A DNA stretch of 64,000 nt from VRUE01 sp963747765. Its GTDB lineage: Bacteria > Actinomycetota > Thermoleophilia > Solirubrobacterales > 70-9. A program made the position numbers and the translations under genes. The stretch lies in NCBI GenBank assembly GCA_963747765.1, contig CAVVGH010000003.1, forward strand, positions 1 to 64,000, in the 5' to 3' direction. Shown in pieces: positions 26,234 through 34,165 of the stretch (position 1 is its first letter; every line of letters begins with the position of its first letter). The notes below the pieces were generated by a model. It was given only the letters and a program-made list of their open reading frames with translations. It did not search any database and had not been told where the DNA came from.

Positions 26234-27559
26234 CTATCGGAGCGCCCGTCGCATCAGCTTCCCCGAGGGCGTTCGCGGCAACGCCGCGGCCAGCTCGACC
26301 CGCTTTGGAACCTTGAAGCCGGCAAGGGCCTCTGCGCAGTGGCGCCTCAGTTCGTCGGGCGTGACCTGCGAGCCGTCCCGCAGGACGACGATCGCGGTGA
26401 CCGCCTGCTGCCACTCGGGATCCTCGCGCCCGACCACCGCCGCGTCGGCGACGTCGGGGTGCCTGAGCAGCACCTGCTCGACTTCGGCCGGAACCACGTT
26501 CTCGCCTCCGGTGACGATCATGTCGTCGACCCTGTCTTCGACGTACAGAAAGCCCTCCTCGTCGATCCGTCCCAGGTCGCCCGTGTGCAGCCAGCCGTCG
26601 GCATCGACGCGACCGGGGGCGACCGTCGGGCCCTGGACGAGGATCTCGCCCTCCTGGATTCGCAAATGGGTCGTCAGCAACGGCCGGCCGGCAGACCCGA
26701 GCTTGCGCCGCGCGTCCGCCGGGGCGAGGGTCGCCACCTGCGAGCAGGCCTCCGTGAGGCCATAGGTCTGCACGACCGTCGCCCCGCGACCGACCGCCTC
26801 TTCGAGGGGCTCGATCGGCACTGGGCCACCACCCACCAGGATCGCCCGCGGGGCGGAGAGCTCGGAGTTCGCCTCGAGCAGCCGGGTCAGCATCGTCGTG
26901 ACAAGCGAGACAACCGAGATGTCGTCGCGTCGCAAAGCCTCTGCCACCCGCTCGACGTCGAAGCCGTCGTGCAGAACCACTGTGGTGCCGTAGAGCACCG
27001 ATCTCATCACGATCCCCAGTCCCGAGATGTGGCTGAGCGGCAGGCAACAGAGCCAGCGGTCGTGGGGGTCGACGCCGATGTTGAAAGCTGAGCCCACCGC
27101 GCTCCAGAGAAAGTTGCCGTAGGTGAGTCCCACCGGGTCGGGGTCCCCGCTGCTACCGCTGGTCAGCACCCGGGCGCAGACGTCGTCCATGTCGTGCTCG
27201 CCGAGCAGCGGCAGGTCCGCCTCGGTCTGGGTCAGCTCACCGGGATCGTCGAGGTCGACGGCGGGCTCCTCGACGGCGATCACCGCAGTCCGCTCCTCAG
27301 CGCTCAGCAGCGGGCTGAGGGGCAGCAGCACCGCCCCCACCTTCATCAGCGCGTGCACGAGCACTACCTGCTCGCGGCGCGCGTGCATGGTCAGTGCCGC
27401 CGTCGAGCCGCGCCGCACGCCGTGCGCCGCCAGTCGTCGCGCCACCCAGGTCGCCTCCGCCTCGAGCTCGGCATAGGTGACCTCCGAGCCGTCGGCGACC
27501 AGGGCCGTACGGTTCGGACAGCTCTGTGATCTCTGGGCGAGCCAGTCGTCGAGTTTCAT
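26234..27559 (-). CDS. menE: o-Succinylbenzoate-CoA ligase
   Basis: Adenylate-forming enzyme that activates o-succinylbenzoate with CoA in menaquinone synthesis. 441 residues from ATG 27559, slightly short for the family. Adenylation motifs are YGLTEACSQ, GWLHTGDLG, DRVDDMIVTGGENVVPAEVE and the C-terminal catalytic lysine in PRTPSGKLMRRALR. The P-loop reads TSGSSGDPDPVGLT: the usual Lys-Gly of the TSGTTGxPKG loop is missing, which may lower activity or reflect a subgroup. It is divergent from menB and 9 nt upstream of ilvC. Confidence 0.88.
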   Translation of the reverse strand: MKLDDWLAQRSQSCPNRTALVADGSEVTYAELEAEATWVARRLAAHGVRRGSTAALTMHARREQVVLVHALMKVGAVLLPLSPLLSAEERTAVIAVEEPAVDLDDPGELTQTEADLPLLGEHDMDDVCARVLTSGSSGDPDPVGLTYGNFLWSAVGSAFNIGVDPHDRWLCCLPLSHISGLGIVMRSVLYGTTVVLHDGFDVERVAEALRRDDISVVSLVTTMLTRLLEANSELSAPRAILVGGGPVPIEPLEEAVGRGATVVQTYGLTEACSQVATLAPADARRKLGSAGRPLLTTHLRIQEGEILVQGPTVAPGRVDADGWLHTGDLGRIDEEGFLYVEDRVDDMIVTGGENVVPAEVEQVLLRHPDVADAAVVGREDPEWQQAVTAIVVLRDGSQVTPDELRRHCAEALAGFKVPKRVELAAALPRTPSGKLMRRALR

Positions 27560-27664
27560 CGCGTGGTTACGTCCACCAGGCGTCCCTGGCTATCGTTGCC
27601 CTCCGCATTCTTGCGGGCCGCCAGCCAGCGCGCGGTCACCAGCCGCCAGACCCCGGAGGATCGC

Positions 27665-28531
27665 TTGTCGCAACGCCACAAGGACGCCCCACCCGAGGAA
27701 CAGCTCTACGCCCCCGTCGAGTGGCAAACCGCAGCCGAGTACGACGACATCGCCTACCAAAAAGCCGACGGGATCGCGAAAATCGCAATCGATCGCCCCG
27801 AGGTGCTCAACGCGTTCCGCCCGCAGACGCTGATCGAGATCTCCGCTGCCCTGGAGCTGGCCCGCGAGGACCCCGAGGTTGGCGTGATCGTCCTCACCGG
27901 GGAGGGGCAGAAGGCATTCTGCTCGGGCGGCGACCAGACGGTCCGAGGCGACACCGGCTACCTCGCCGAGGGAGCCTCCGTGGGCCGCTTCCACGTCACC
28001 GACCTGCAGGTGCAGATGCGGCGGCTGCCGAAGCCGATTGTCGCGATGGTCGCCGGCTACGCGATCGGCGGCGGCCACATCCTGCACGTTTGCTGCGACC
28101 TGACGATCGCCGCCGACAACGCCCGCTTCGGACAGACCGGCCCGCGGGTCGGATCCTGGGACGGCGGCTTCGGCGCCTCGCTGCTGCGCGATCTCGTCGG
28201 GACCAAGAGCGCCAAGGAGTTCTGGCTGCTGTGCCGCCAGTACGACGCCGAGGAGGCCCGGCAGATGGGGCTGGTCAACGCCGTGGTTCCACTCGACCGG
28301 CTCGAGCGCGAGACCGTCGCCTGGTGCCGCGAGATGCTGGCCCTCTCGCCTTTCGCCCTGCGCCTGGTCAAGGCCAGCTTCAACGCACACGAGGACGGCT
28401 ACGCGGGAATCCAGCAACTCGCCCACGACACCAACCTTCTCTTCTACGGCAGCGAGGAGGCACGTGAGGGCCGCGAGGCGTTCAAGGAGAAGCGCATGCC
28501 CGACTTCTCGAAGTTCCCGAGACGCCCATGA
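27665..28531 (+). CDS. menB: 1,4-Dihydroxy-2-naphthoyl-CoA synthase
   Basis: Crotonase-fold enzyme that closes the naphthoquinone ring of o-succinylbenzoyl-CoA. 288 residues from TTG 27665, supported by a GGAGG site 5 nt upstream (27655-27659); the frame is open to 27563 without family similarity. Signature blocks are AFCSGGDQTVRGDTGY, YAIGGGHILHVCCDLTIAADNARFGQTGPRVGSWDGGFG (MenB-specific) and QYDAEEARQMGLVNAVVPL. Its TGA overlaps the menA ATG. First gene of menB-A-C-D. Confidence 0.95.
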   Translation: MSQRHKDAPPEEQLYAPVEWQTAAEYDDIAYQKADGIAKIAIDRPEVLNAFRPQTLIEISAALELAREDPEVGVIVLTGEGQKAFCSGGDQTVRGDTGYLAEGASVGRFHVTDLQVQMRRLPKPIVAMVAGYAIGGGHILHVCCDLTIAADNARFGQTGPRVGSWDGGFGASLLRDLVGTKSAKEFWLLCRQYDAEEARQMGLVNAVVPLDRLERETVAWCREMLALSPFALRLVKASFNAHEDGYAGIQQLAHDTNLLFYGSEEAREGREAFKEKRMPDFSKFPRRP

Positions 28532-29409
28532 GGATCTGGGTTATGGCCGCGCGGCCACGGACCCTGCCGGCCGCGATCGCGCCCGTGCTGGTCGGCACGG
28601 CTGCCGCGGTCGAATGGTCCGGGGGGCTGCCGCGCTTCGGAGCGTTCCTGGCAGCGCTGGTCGGCTCGATCTTCATCCAGATCGGAACCAATCTCGCCAA
28701 TGACTACTCCGACGCCAAGCGGGGAGCCGACACCGCAGATCGCCTCGGCCCCCTGCGGGTCACCTCGGCCGGACTGGTGACACCGCGCCGGGTGCTGGTC
28801 GCCACCTGGGTCGCCTTCGGCGTCGCGGTTGTCTGTGGCATCTACCTCACTGCGGTTGCGGGGCTCGCGATCCTGCTGATCGGCGCCGTGTCGATCGCCG
28901 CCGGCGTCCTCTATACCGGTGGCCCCCGGCCCTACGGCTACGCTGGCCTCGGTGAGGTTTTCGTCTTCCTCTTCTTCGGTCTGGTCGCGGTCAACGGTTC
29001 CTACTACGTCCAGGTGGAGCAGCTTGACGCGCTGCCGCTCGGGCTCTCGATCTCGGTCGGGTTCCTGGCGACCGCGATCCTCGTCGTCAACAACCTTCGC
29101 GACATCGAGACCGATCGAAGGGCCGGCAAGATGACCCTGGCGGTTCGCATGGGGCACGACAACGCGGTTGCCCTCTACCGCCTGCTGGTGCTGGGCGCCT
29201 ACGTGGTCCTGCCGATCGCCCTGATCGCCGGCGAAGGCAGCATGCTGCCGCTGATCGGCCTCGCGTCGCTGCCCCTGGCCGTTCCCCCGCTTCGCACCAC
29301 CGCAAACCGCACCGACGGCCCCTCGCTCAACCGGGCGCTCGCGGCGACCGGCAGCCTGCTCGGTGCGTTCAGCATCCTGGTCGCCGCGGGCCTTTTGATC
29401 GCCGGCTGA
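28528..29409 (+). CDS. menA: 1,4-Dihydroxy-2-naphthoate polyprenyltransferase
   Basis: Integral membrane UbiA-type enzyme that attaches the polyprenyl tail to dihydroxynaphthoate. 293 residues, ATGA overlap with menB. The first Asp-rich motif is NLANDYSDAKRGADTAD (about 55-71), the second LVVNNLRDIETDRRAGK (about 187-203). Eight or nine hydrophobic segments are visible. The N-terminus MRIWVMAARPRTLPAAIAPVLVGTA is typical of MenA. Confidence 0.95.
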   Translation: MRIWVMAARPRTLPAAIAPVLVGTAAAVEWSGGLPRFGAFLAALVGSIFIQIGTNLANDYSDAKRGADTADRLGPLRVTSAGLVTPRRVLVATWVAFGVAVVCGIYLTAVAGLAILLIGAVSIAAGVLYTGGPRPYGYAGLGEVFVFLFFGLVAVNGSYYVQVEQLDALPLGLSISVGFLATAILVVNNLRDIETDRRAGKMTLAVRMGHDNAVALYRLLVLGAYVVLPIALIAGEGSMLPLIGLASLPLAVPPLRTTANRTDGPSLNRALAATGSLLGAFSILVAAGLLIAG

Positions 29410-29455
29410 CCGAGAGAGGCCACGGCGCTCAGGCGCCAAATGAGAAGCTGTCCAG

Positions 29456-30517
29456 ATGCGCATCGCTTCGGTCGAGGTGGTCCCCTACGCGCTTCCCTTC
29501 CGCAAGCCGTACGTCACGGCAGCCGGAACGCTGCGACGCCGTGAGATGGTCCTGCTGCGCCTGCGCTCCGCGGAGGGACTGCTCGGGCTCGGGGAAGGGG
29601 TTCCGCTCTCCCTGCGAGGCGGAACGACCCTGGCCCGAGTCGTGGCCGAGCTGGAGCAACTCGGCCGCCGCGACAGCTTCGACGAGGCCTCGCTGCGCGG
29701 CGACGCCGCCGGGCTCTCTCCGCCCGCCCGCTGCGCGGCGCTCACCGCGTTGCTCGACCTGCGAGGCCGGCGGGCTGCCGCCGAACGCACCGAGCCCCCT
29801 CCCGCGGCAGCCGAACCGGTTCGCTGCAACGCCACGCTGATCGCGGGCCCTCCACCTGAGGTGGCGGCCGAAGCCGAGCGCTGGGCGGAAGCCGGCTTCT
29901 CGACCTTCAAGCTGAAGCTGGGCGCCGGCGACGATGTCGGACAGGTGCGCGCGGTTCGCGAGGCGCTCGGGCCCGGCGCCCGCATCAGGGTCGACGCCAA
30001 CGCCAGCTGGGACGTTGCCACGGCCAGGCGCACGCTGGCCGAGCTGGAGCCCCTCGACGTGGAGCTGGCGGAGCAGCCGGTGGGCACCCTCGAGGAGGCG
30101 GCCGAGCTCTCCCGCGCGACCTCGATTCCGATCGCCGCCGACGAGAGCGTCGAGAGCCGGTCCGACGCGGAGCGGGCGGTGGCGATGGGCGCCTGTGAGC
30201 TCACCGGCCTGAAGCTCTCCAAGGTGGGTGGCCCTGAGGCGGCGATCGAGATCGCGGAGGTCCTGCCCTCCTACCTGTCCAGTGCGCTCGACGGGCCGGT
30301 GGGCATCGCCGCGGCTGCCCAGGTGGCGGAGACGCTGGACGAGGCGGCCGGCCGCGGCGATCTTGGGATCGCACACGGTCTCGCCACCCAGCGCCTCTTC
30401 GCGTCGAGCGTGGCCTCGATCGAGTGCGAGCTGCGCGGCGACCTGCTGCACCCACCCGACGGACCTGGGCTCGGTGTCGAGATCGACGAGGCCGCACTCA
30501 ACGCCCACCGGCTTTAG
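29456..30517 (+). CDS. menC: o-Succinylbenzoate synthase (enolase superfamily)
   Basis: Dehydrates SHCHC to o-succinylbenzoate. 353 residues from ATG 29456. Enolase-superfamily catalytic elements are visible in order: KLKLG (KxK base), RVDANASWD (metal Asp), ELAEQP (metal Glu), AADES (metal Asp) and LKLSKVGG (second Lys). MenC is difficult to tell from dipeptide epimerases or NSAR by sequence alone, but the position between menA and menD settles the assignment. Confidence 0.93.
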   Translation: MRIASVEVVPYALPFRKPYVTAAGTLRRREMVLLRLRSAEGLLGLGEGVPLSLRGGTTLARVVAELEQLGRRDSFDEASLRGDAAGLSPPARCAALTALLDLRGRRAAAERTEPPPAAAEPVRCNATLIAGPPPEVAAEAERWAEAGFSTFKLKLGAGDDVGQVRAVREALGPGARIRVDANASWDVATARRTLAELEPLDVELAEQPVGTLEEAAELSRATSIPIAADESVESRSDAERAVAMGACELTGLKLSKVGGPEAAIEIAEVLPSYLSSALDGPVGIAAAAQVAETLDEAAGRGDLGIAHGLATQRLFASSVASIECELRGDLLHPPDGPGLGVEIDEAALNAHRL

Positions 30518-30527
30518 GTTGCCCGGC

Positions 30528-32276
30528 GTGGACTCGACCAATGCCAACACCGCGCTGGCCTCGGCCTTCGCCGACGAGCTTGCCCGCTGCGGGCTGCGTC
30601 AGGCGGTCATCTCGCCCGGCTCGCGCTCGACGCCGCTTGCGATCGCCCTCTGGCGCCAGCCGGCGCTCGACACCACGGTCATCGTCGACGAGCGCTCGGC
30701 CGCCTTCTTCGCACTGGGCGCGGCACAGGCAACCGGGTCTCCGGTCGCCATTCTCTGCACGTCGGGAACGGCAGCCGCCAACTTCCATCCGGCGGTCTGC
30801 GAGGCCGACCTCTCAGCGGTGCCCCTGCTCCTCCTGACCGCCGACCGACCGCCGGAGCTGCGGGGAATCGGTGCCGGCCAAACGATCGACCAGGTCAAGC
30901 TCTTCGGCTCGGCCGTTCGATGGTTCTGCGAAGTGGGCACCCATGAGGCGACCGACGATGGCCTTCTCCACTACCGGTCGACCGCCTGCCGCGCCTTCGC
31001 CGCTGCGCGCGGCGAGCCCCGCCCCGGTCCCGTCCACCTCAATCTGCCCTGGCGCGAGCCCCTGGCGCCGCTGCCGGTGGAGTCAGCGGTGAGCGCCACG
31101 GACCCGCTGGCACTCAAGGGTCGCGGGGAGCGGCCGCTGACCGCCGTGACCGCCTACGACACCGAGCCCTCCGAGTTTCTGCTCGAGGAGGTGGGCGGGC
31201 ACATTGCCCGGGCGAACGCCGGAGTGATTGTGGCCGGGCGCCAGCGCGACGTCGAGCTGCGCGATCCCCTCGCCCGCCTCGCCACTGCCACCGGCTTCCC
31301 GATCCTCGCTGAGCCGACTTCCCAGCTTCGCTGCGGCCCGCACGATCGTTCGCACGTCGTCACCACGTACGACCTGCTGCTTCGCGATGCCGAGTTCGGG
31401 CGGAGCGTGACGCCCGATCTTGTGCTGCGCTTCGGGGAGATGCCGACCAGCAAACCGCTGCGGGCCTGGCTGGCAGGCTGCGGCGCGGAGGAAATCGTCG
31501 TCGACCCGCACGGCGGCTGGAACGAGCCAAACCGCCGTGCGGCGGCGCTGCTGCGCGCCGACCCGACCGAGCTCGCCGCCGGCTGGGCGGCCCGCCTGAG
31601 CGGCGACCCCCCGGCGGCGCCCGAACCCTGGTTCAGCGCGGAGCGCGCGGTCTGCGCGGCAATCGATGCGGAGCTGCGTGGGCTGAGCGCCCCCACAGAG
31701 CCCGGCCTGCAGCTCGCACTCGGTGCGCTGTACCGCGACGGCGACCTCCTCTATACGGCCTCGAGCATGCCGATTCGCGACCAGGAGGCCTTCCTGCCCA
31801 CTGGCCAGGCCGATGTGTTCTTCCTCTGCAACCGCGGCGCCAACGGCATCGATGGTCTCCTCTCGGCCGGGATCGGGGCCGCCCACGCGACCGGCCGGCC
31901 AACCACGATCGTCACCGGCGACCTTGGCCTTCTCCACGATATCGGCGGCCTGGCCGCCCTGAGAGACGTTTCGACTCCGGTGCGGATCGTCGTCATCGAC
32001 AACGGCGGCGGCGGCATCTTCGAGTTCCTCCCCCAGGAGTCCGCCCTCGGGCGCGACGAGTTCGAGGCCCTGTTGGCAACGCCGCGCAGCGTTGACGTGG
32101 CCCGTGCCGCAGCGCTCTTCGGACTCAGCCATCGGAGGGTGGCGTCGCTTGACGATCTGTCAGACGCGCTGACCGCGAACACCGGTCTGATCGAGGTGCC
32201 CGTCGACCGACAGGCGAACGTGGAGTTGCACCTTCGCCTCGCTAGCTCAGCAGCGGCAGCAGTGCGCCGAGCTTGA
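30528..32276 (+). CDS. menD: SEPHCHC synthase (2-oxoglutarate decarboxylase/isochorismate adduct)
   Basis: ThDP enzyme that adds the succinyl semialdehyde unit of 2-oxoglutarate to isochorismate. 582 residues from GTG 30528, 10 nt after the menC stop. QAVISPGSRSTPLAIAL and VDERSAAFFALGAAQATG (catalytic Glu) open the Pyr domain. VTGDLGLLHDIGGLAAL and IVVIDNGGGGIFEFLPQ form the ThDP-Mg site. The frame is open further upstream inside menC, but the MenD N-terminus begins here. The last 35 bp overlap the converging menF gene. Confidence 0.95.
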   Translation: MDSTNANTALASAFADELARCGLRQAVISPGSRSTPLAIALWRQPALDTTVIVDERSAAFFALGAAQATGSPVAILCTSGTAAANFHPAVCEADLSAVPLLLLTADRPPELRGIGAGQTIDQVKLFGSAVRWFCEVGTHEATDDGLLHYRSTACRAFAAARGEPRPGPVHLNLPWREPLAPLPVESAVSATDPLALKGRGERPLTAVTAYDTEPSEFLLEEVGGHIARANAGVIVAGRQRDVELRDPLARLATATGFPILAEPTSQLRCGPHDRSHVVTTYDLLLRDAEFGRSVTPDLVLRFGEMPTSKPLRAWLAGCGAEEIVVDPHGGWNEPNRRAAALLRADPTELAAGWAARLSGDPPAAPEPWFSAERAVCAAIDAELRGLSAPTEPGLQLALGALYRDGDLLYTASSMPIRDQEAFLPTGQADVFFLCNRGANGIDGLLSAGIGAAHATGRPTTIVTGDLGLLHDIGGLAALRDVSTPVRIVVIDNGGGGIFEFLPQESALGRDEFEALLATPRSVDVARAAALFGLSHRRVASLDDLSDALTANTGLIEVPVDRQANVELHLRLASSAAAAVRRA

Positions 32277-33639
32277 CCTCGGTCTCGGCCAGCTCCGAGG
32301 ACGGGTCGGAGCCCGAGACAACGCCCACGCCGGCATACAGGTGAGCCTCTCGATCGCGCAGCAGGGCGCTGCGCAGGGCTACGCAGAACTCACCGTCCTC
32401 GGTGGCGTCCATCCATCCGACTGGCCCCGCGTACCAGCCGCGGTCCATCCGCTCCAGCTCGGCGATCGCCGCTGCCGCGAGCGGCCAGGGCTCGCCGCCA
32501 ACGGCGGGGGTCGGGTGCAGGAGGCCGGCAAGCTCAATCGCCGATCGCGGTTCTGCGAGCTGGGCGATCACCGCGGTCGCCAGATGCTGGATGTTGGCGA
32601 CCCTGACCACCTCCGGCTCCGGGGCGCTCTCCACCCAGACGGCGTGAGGGCGCAGAGCGCGAACGATCCGATCGGCGACTATCCGCTGCTCGCGCCTGTT
32701 CTTGTCGCTGCGCAGCAGCTGCTCCCCGAGGTGATCGTCGATCGCCGGGTCCGAGCTGCGCCGCGTCGATCCAGCCAGGGCAACCGTGGAAGCGCTGGCC
32801 CCCGAGCGCCGCACCAAGAGCTCCGGGCTGGCCCCCAGGAAGGCAGCCTCCGGGGTGCCGCAGCAGAAGCAGAAGCAGGATGGGAACTCGGCACGAAGCG
32901 CCCCGAAGATCGCCGCCGGGTCGTGCGCAGACACCGCCGCCACCACGACTTCGCGGGCCAGCACGATCTTGCGCAGCTGGTCGGCCTCGATGCGCGCGGC
33001 GGCCGCCGCGATCGCCGCCTCGAAGTCACCGGGCGGATATGTGCTGCGGATCTCGGGCCGGCCGGTGGGATGCGGATCGAGCAACGGGAACCCGTCGTCC
33101 CGCAGGCCCGCCAGTCTCCTGCAGGCTCGGTTCACGGCTACCGCGGCGTCTCCACCGGCCGCAACGACGGCGTTCGCGGTGAGGAACGCAGCACCCCCAC
33201 TGCGGCAAAGCGAGAGCTCGGGCAGGATCATCGACGCGGGCGCGAACGACGACCAGACCGCCGATGCCGCGCCGTTCGGATCGAAGGCAAACCCCCCTGT
33301 CCATACCGGGCCCGCACCGGCGGGCAATCCCGGAGGCTCGTCCAGCGCCGCGCCTTCGTTGAGACACAGGCACTCGCGGGCGACATCTGCGAACCGGTCA
33401 TCGCCCCGCGAGGTGGCTTCGTGCGCGACACCCACCGCCGCCAGCGCAAAGTCCCGGTCTGGTTGCTCCCAGCAGAACCACCGATCGGACGCCAGTCGCG
33501 AGGCGAATATCGCTGCGCACGGGTCGAGCCCCTCAACCGGTACCGTCACGCTGACGAGCGTCCGCCGCTCGCGGCGCCCGGCCCCCTCTGCGGCCCCCTG
33601 CAGGCCCGCGATCAAACGCTCAGTTGCTGCCGCGAGCAA
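32242..33639 (-). CDS. menF: Isochorismate synthase
   Basis: Converts chorismate to isochorismate, the entry to menaquinone. About 465 residues from TTG 33639, which overlaps ilvN by 20 bp; TTG 33615, 4 nt after the ilvN stop, is an equally possible start. Chorismate-binding blocks are GASPELLVRR, DKNRREQRIVADRIV, HLATAVIAQL, HPTPAVGGEP, DRGWYAGPVGWMD, GEFCVALRSALL and YAGVGVVSGSDPSSELAETEVKLG. A salicylate or anthranilate role is less likely given menD next door. It lies at the end of the ilvB-ilvN transcript and overlaps menD tail to tail. Confidence 0.92.
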   Translation of the reverse strand: MLAAATERLIAGLQGAAEGAGRRERRTLVSVTVPVEGLDPCAAIFASRLASDRWFCWEQPDRDFALAAVGVAHEATSRGDDRFADVARECLCLNEGAALDEPPGLPAGAGPVWTGGFAFDPNGAASAVWSSFAPASMILPELSLCRSGGAAFLTANAVVAAGGDAAVAVNRACRRLAGLRDDGFPLLDPHPTGRPEIRSTYPPGDFEAAIAAAAARIEADQLRKIVLAREVVVAAVSAHDPAAIFGALRAEFPSCFCFCCGTPEAAFLGASPELLVRRSGASASTVALAGSTRRSSDPAIDDHLGEQLLRSDKNRREQRIVADRIVRALRPHAVWVESAPEPEVVRVANIQHLATAVIAQLAEPRSAIELAGLLHPTPAVGGEPWPLAAAAIAELERMDRGWYAGPVGWMDATEDGEFCVALRSALLRDREAHLYAGVGVVSGSDPSSELAETEVKLGALLPLLS

Positions 33640-34165
33640 TGGCGATCTCGCCGGTCCTCACCATCTCGATCAGCCCGTGAGGCCTGACCATCCGCTCGAA
33701 GGCCTCGATCTTGTCGGCCGATCCGGTCACCTCGATGGTCATCGTGCGACGCGCCACATCGATGATCTTCCCCCGGAAGATCTCCGCGAACTGGATGATC
33801 TCCGCGCGGTTCTCCACGGCGGCCGACACCTTGAACATCGCCATCTCCCTGGCGACGGTGTCCTCCGGCTCCATGTCGCGGATCTTCAACACGTTGATCA
33901 GCTTGTGGAGCTGCTTGGTGACCTGGTCGATCGGATGGACGGCGCCGTCGAGCGTCAGGGTGATCCTGGAGATGCTGGGGTCGTCGGTGGGACCGACGGC
34001 GAGCGTGTCGATGTTGAACCCGCGCCGCGAGAACAGGCCCGCGATGCGCGCCAGCACCCCCGGCTTGTTCTCGACCAGGATCGAGAGGATGTGCTTGCGC
34101 CCGCTCAGCTGTCCGGACACGCGCAGGTCCTCGAGCTTGACGAGCTCTGGAGTGCCGGCCTCCAC
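33620..34165 (-). CDS. ilvN: Acetolactate synthase, regulatory (small) subunit
   Basis: Binds and activates IlvB and gives valine feedback inhibition. 181 residues from GTG 34165, whose G is also the last base of the ilvB TAG (TAGTG); a GGTGGG site precedes it. The ACT domain ILSILVENKPGVLARIAGLFSRRGFNIDTLAVG lies at about 26-58. The C-terminal ALS_ss_C domain (VENRAEIIQFAEIFRGKIIDVARRTMTIEVTG) spans about 117-175. The N-terminus is extended by about 20 residues compared with the shortest homologues. Confidence 0.95.
   Translation of the reverse strand: MEAGTPELVKLEDLRVSGQLSGRKHILSILVENKPGVLARIAGLFSRRGFNIDTLAVGPTDDPSISRITLTLDGAVHPIDQVTKQLHKLINVLKIRDMEPEDTVAREMAMFKVSAAVENRAEIIQFAEIFRGKIIDVARRTMTIEVTGSADKIEAFERMVRPHGLIEMVRTGEIAIARGSN

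Noticed and set aside
25283..27091. 602-codon frame antisense to ilvC and menE (similar long ones over leuCD, gatB, ilvE/leuB and the helicase gene)
   Set aside because: All are exact shadows of well-conserved genes with no domain, ribosome-binding site or context of their own.
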